From assembly GCA_002343455.1 (NCBI GenBank), contig DDSR01000232.1, positions 1 to 7,468 on the forward strand: DNA of 7,468 nucleotides, written 5' to 3'. The notes beneath the pieces were generated by a model. The model did not search any database, was not told the origin of the DNA, and saw nothing but the letters and a program-made list of their open reading frames with translations. Within the stretch, counting starts at the first letter, position 1. The number at the start of each line of letters is the position of its first letter. The stretch is from Deltaproteobacteria bacterium UBA2385 (GTDB taxonomy: Bacteria; Myxococcota_A; UBA796; UBA2385). The translations under genes and the position numbers were made by a program. Positions 4,629-7,468 of the stretch are shown in pieces.

Positions 4629-6386
4629 TCATCCCTTTCCGTTGTCGAGCACTTCTCGCACGCGCCGGGCCATCGATTCGGAGGTGAACGGCTTCTGCAG
4701 GTATGGAGTCTCGAAGTTCAACAAGCCCTGGCGTACGATCGCATCGTCGGTGTAGCCGGACATGTAGAGGACGCGGATCGCCGGACGAAGGTGCTGGACC
4801 TGGGCCGCGACCTCACTACCGCTCATGCCGGGCATGACCACATCGGTCAGGAGCAGATCGACCGGACCCGGGTAGCGAGCCAGGAACGAGATCGCTTCGG
4901 CGGGTTTGCCCTGGTTGAGGACGATGTATCCTTGGGTCTGGAGGATGCCCAAGGCGGCCGCCCGGACCTGCTCGTCGTCCTCGACCAGCAGGATCGTCTC
5001 GGTACCGCGCAGATCCATCGAGCGCGGTGCGGGGGCTACCGGGACGGCCTCGGTCCCGGTAGCGACGGGGAGGTAGATCTTGAAGGTCGTGCCGAAGCCG
5101 GGCTCGCTGTAGACCCAGATGTTTCCTCCGGCCTGCTTCACGATCCCGAAGACGGTCGACAGCCCGAGTCCGGTGCCCTTTCCTTGCTCCTTGGTCGTGA
5201 AGAAGGGCTCGAACATGCGCTTCTGGACCTCGGGGCTGATCCCGTTCCCGGTGTCGCTGACGGCGATCATCACGTGTTGGCCGGGCTGCGCCGAGAGGTG
5301 CTGAGCCGCATACTCGGCGGTGAGCTCCACCAGCCGGGTCTCGATCGTGAGCGTGCCGCCCGCGGGCATCGCGTCGCGCGCGTTGACGACCAGGTTGGCG
5401 ATCACCTGCTCGATCTGGCTGGGGTCGACGAACACGAGCGCCTCGTCCGAGTCGAGCAGGGTGGTCAGCTCGATGTCCTCGCCCAGCAGGCGGCCGTTCA
5501 TGCGCTGCATCGAGGCGACGATCTCGTCCAAGGCGATCGCGCGCGGCTGGACCACCTGCTGGCGGCTGAAGGCCAGGAGCTGCCGGGTCAGGGCGGCGGC
5601 CCGTTCGCTGGCCAGGAGCACCTGGCCCAGATCATCGAAGGCCGGGCCCTGCGGAGGGAGGGAGAGGCGGGTGAGCTCGGTGAAGGTCATGATGACCGAG
5701 AGGATGTTGTTGAAGTCGTGGGCGATCCCGCCGGCGAGGCGACCGACCGCCTCCATGCGCTGGGCGTGTCGGAGCTGTTCTTCGGTCGACCGGAGCTCGG
5801 CCGTGCGCTCCTCCACCCGGCGCTCCAGCTCGTCGCGCGCCAGGCGGAGCTCGGCGTTGGCCCGCTGAAGGTCCTCGCCGCGGGCGAGGATCTCTGCCTC
5901 CATCCCTGCGGTGCGCTCCAGCAGCAGCAGGTTGTGCTGAGTGGCCTCGTCGCGAGAGGTGCGCAGGTTCACGAACTCGGTCACGTCCATGACCTCGTGG
6001 ACGATGTGCAGCAGAGTCCCCTGCGGGTCCAGGATGGGGCTGTTGACCGGGCTCCAGTAGCGCACCTCGAAGCCGCCGCCCTCAGCCTCGGGGCGCCGGA
6101 TGTCGTACTTCTGCACGGCCATCGTGTCGGTGCGCCGGTAGCGGATGACGCGCTCCAGCGAGGCCCGCAGGTTGCGGGTCCCTGTGGCCGTCGGGTCCGC
6201 CGGGTTGTCCGGGAAGACCTCGAACAGCGGTTGGCCCAGGATGCGGTCGCGCCGGGTCATCGTGGCGGCAAGGTAGGCCTCGCTCACGGCGATGATCCGC
6301 AGCTGCGGATCGAGCACGAGCTGTGCCGCGCGGCAGCGTTCAAAGAGGAGCTGGTAGTTGACTTCAACGGAAAACGGGGCGGACAT
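4629..6386 (-). CDS. Cytoplasmic hybrid sensor histidine kinase (PAS-HisKA-HATPase-REC)
   Basis: 585 residues, with no transmembrane segment or signal peptide, so it senses an internal signal. Domains in order: a PAS domain at about 10-138, with a MAVQKYDIRRP strand and RYWSPVNSP (109-117); a coiled coil at about 140-210 (EELEKR-type heptads such as ARDELERRVEERTAEL); HisKA with the phospho-accepting H223 in GGIAHDFNN; and HATPase with the N box (N331, N335, D338), G1 box DTGNG (378-382), FEPFFTTK (392-399) and G2 box GKGTGLGLS (402-410). After a Pro/Ala linker comes a receiver domain (about 463-580) with acidic D470/E469, phospho-acceptor D515 in LTDVVMPGMSG, S543 and K565. All residues needed for autophosphorylation and phosphotransfer are present. 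The REC has no output domain, so it probably acts by intramolecular control or through an Hpt protein or regulator elsewhere. The PAS ligand cannot be read from sequence. The ATG at 6386 has only a weak upstream ribosome-binding site but begins just before the PAS domain. The DUF6940-like gene follows at 9 bp. Confidence 0.96.
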   Translation of the reverse strand: MSAPFSVEVNYQLLFERCRAAQLVLDPQLRIIAVSEAYLAATMTRRDRILGQPLFEVFPDNPADPTATGTRNLRASLERVIRYRRTDTMAVQKYDIRRPEAEGGGFEVRYWSPVNSPILDPQGTLLHIVHEVMDVTEFVNLRTSRDEATQHNLLLLERTAGMEAEILARGEDLQRANAELRLARDELERRVEERTAELRSTEEQLRHAQRMEAVGRLAGGIAHDFNNILSVIMTFTELTRLSLPPQGPAFDDLGQVLLASERAAALTRQLLAFSRQQVVQPRAIALDEIVASMQRMNGRLLGEDIELTTLLDSDEALVFVDPSQIEQVIANLVVNARDAMPAGGTLTIETRLVELTAEYAAQHLSAQPGQHVMIAVSDTGNGISPEVQKRMFEPFFTTKEQGKGTGLGLSTVFGIVKQAGGNIWVYSEPGFGTTFKIYLPVATGTEAVPVAPAPRSMDLRGTETILLVEDDEQVRAAALGILQTQGYIVLNQGKPAEAISFLARYPGPVDLLLTDVVMPGMSGSEVAAQVQHLRPAIRVLYMSGYTDDAIVRQGLLNFETPYLQKPFTSESMARRVREVLDNGKG

Positions 6387-6463
6387 GGCCGCCGGCTATC
6401 GCCCGCGCGGTGCGGCGGCCACCTCTACAGGTTCGAGCAAGCCTTTTCCGCCTTGCGTCCTGG
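6387..6463 (-). promoter_or_regulatory. 77-bp gap between ychF and the kinase gene
   Basis: This non-coding stretch may hold the kinase promoter, or the two genes may be co-transcribed. GCAAG at 6437-6441 and CTTGC at 6452-6456 form a five-pair inverted repeat with a ten-base loop, but no T-run follows on the minus strand, so I do not call a terminator. No -35/-10 pair is convincing. Confidence 0.3.
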
Positions 6464-7468
6464 CTACACATTGAACCGGAAGTGCATCACATCCCCGTCC
6501 TGCACAACGTATTCCTTGCCCTCCACCCGCAGCTTGCCCGCCGCCTTCAGCGCCGCCTCGGTCTTGAAGGCCTCCAGCTCCTCGATGCGGTACACCTCGG
6601 CCCGGATGAAGCCCCGCTCGAAGTCGCTGTGGATGACCCCTGCGGCCTTGGGGGCGGTCCAGCCCTTGCCGATGGTCCAGGCGCGGATCTCCTTCGGGCC
6701 GGCCGTGAAATAGGTCTGCAGACCAAGCATCGAGTAGGTCTCGCGGGCCAGCATGGCCAGGCCGGGCTCGGCGATGCCCATGTCGGCCAGGAACTCCGCC
6801 CGCTCCTCGGGCTCCAGCTCGGAGAGCTCGGCCTCGATCTTGGCGCAGAGGATCACCACGCCGGCGCCCTCTGTGGCGGCGTGGGCCTTGACGGCCTTGA
6901 CGTGGTCGTTGTCCTGGTGGAGCCCGGCCTCGTCGACGTTGCAGACGAAGAGCACCGGCTTGGCGCTGATGAGCTGGGCGTCCTTGACGCTGGCGGCCTC
7001 TTCATCGTTCCAGTCGCCGGCGCGGGCGGGCTTGCCCTGGGCGAGCAGCTCGTAGAGGCGCTCGGCGACGGTGAGGTGCAGGGCGGCGGCCTTGTCGCCC
7101 CCCTTGGCGGAGCGCTTGAAGCGGTCGATTCGGCGCTCGACGCTCTCGAGGTCGGCGTAGACGAGCTCGGTGGCGACGGTGTCGATGTCGCGCAGGGGAT
7201 CGACGCTGCCGTCGACGTGGGTGATGTCGCCGTCTTCGAAGCAGCGCACGACCTGCAGGATGGCGTCGGTGTTGCGGATGTGGCCGAGGAACTTGTTGCC
7301 GAGGCCCTCGCCCTTGCTGGCGCCGCGGACGAGGCCGGCGATGTCGACGATCTCGACGGCGGCGGGGATGACCTTCTGGCTCTGGATGCAGGCCAGCAGG
7401 CGCTGCAGCCGCGGATCGGGCACGGGCACGATGCCGACGTTGGGCTCGATGGTGCAGAAGGGGTAGTT
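6464..7468 (-). CDS. ychF: YchF-family ATPase (Obg-related, TGS domain), N-terminus cut by window edge
   Basis: 334 residues are visible. The frame stays open to base 7468, where it encodes [20 protein letters not shown], so the GTG at 7429 that could serve as a start is internal. About 30 N-terminal residues, including the P-loop, lie outside the window. Visible motifs are the G3/switch region [17 protein letters not shown] (window residues 41-57), a helical insert at about 98-160, and the G4 motif NVDE (177-180). YchF proteins carry NxxE where true GTPases have NKxD, which fits their known preference for ATP over GTP. The C-terminal TGS domain (about 249-333) includes [26 protein letters not shown] and the family-typical end [11 protein letters not shown]. 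YchF binds ribosomes and has been linked to oxidative-stress responses in E. coli, but its cellular role is not settled. It lies on the same strand as the kinase, 77 bp upstream of it. I see nothing unusual in the visible part. Confidence 0.96.
   Translation of the reverse strand, partial: NYPFCTIEPNVGIVPVPDPRLQRLLACIQSQKVIPAAVEIVDIAGLVRGASKGEGLGNKFLGHIRNTDAILQVVRCFEDGDITHVDGSVDPLRDIDTVATELVYADLESVERRIDRFKRSAKGGDKAAALHLTVAERLYELLAQGKPARAGDWNDEEAASVKDAQLISAKPVLFVCNVDEAGLHQDNDHVKAVKAHAATEGAGVVILCAKIEAELSELEPEERAEFLADMGIAEPGLAMLARETYSMLGLQTYFTAGPKEIRAWTIGKGWTAPKAAGVIHSDFERGFIRAEVYRIEELEAFKTEAALKAAGKLRVEGKEYVVQDGDVMHFRFNV

Noticed and set aside
3226..4632. A 468-codon minus-strand frame across the DUF6940-like gene, the gap and the M23 gene
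   Set aside because: It is out of frame with the DUF6940-like gene and antisense to the catalytic part of the M23 gene. Its Arg/Pro-rich composition marks it as a shadow frame.
4047..6713. An 888-codon plus-strand open frame opposite the DUF6940-like gene, the kinase and the start of the visible ychF region
   Set aside because: It runs antisense to genes with clear motifs, has a His/Glu/Gly/Asp-rich composition without any recognisable domain, and is the expected by-product of strong GC bias at third positions on the other strand.

Overview
The window is very GC-rich and densely coded, with strong GC bias at third codon positions that opens long spurious reading frames opposite real genes. 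Gene content (a PAS hybrid histidine kinase, an M23 lipoprotein-type peptidase, a ferritin-like/ATP-grasp fusion, and a conserved ATPase of the YchF family) suggests a high-GC bacterium. Codon style and the soluble hybrid kinase would suit Myxococcota or another deltaproteobacterial-type lineage, but the lineage is an inference and no rRNA or marker gene settles it.

Layout from left to right. (1) The 3' part of an unrecognised plus-strand gene (1-469) with a proline/glutamate-rich tail ends on a CTAG palindrome that also holds the stop codon of the convergent gene. (2) A 634-residue minus-strand gene (466-2370) joins a DUF455-type ferritin-like domain to an ATP-grasp-like domain. (3) A 67-bp divergent gap separates it from a plus-strand pair: a 190-residue integral membrane protein (2438-3010) coupled by an ATGA overlap to an M23 metallopeptidase (3007-3891). 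(4) A 182-bp convergent gap contains short repeats and, on the minus strand, a ribosome-binding site plus about 17 codons resembling the start of a VOC/glyoxalase-like protein, possibly a gene remnant. (5) Three minus-strand genes, transcribed right to left, are ychF (truncated at the window edge), a 585-residue cytoplasmic PAS-HisKA-HATPase-REC hybrid kinase, and a 181-residue conserved hypothetical protein that I think is DUF6940, only 9 bp after the kinase.

Working together: the membrane protein and M23 peptidase probably act at the cell envelope as one translational unit, and the ferritin-like/ATP-grasp enzyme diverging from them may share their regulatory region. The kinase and the DUF6940-like gene look co-transcribed. 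ychF is a widely conserved housekeeping gene whose position next to the kinase may carry no functional meaning. The most unusual object is the ferritin-like/ATP-grasp fusion. I found no tRNA, rRNA, CRISPR array, insertion sequence or convincing intrinsic terminator.
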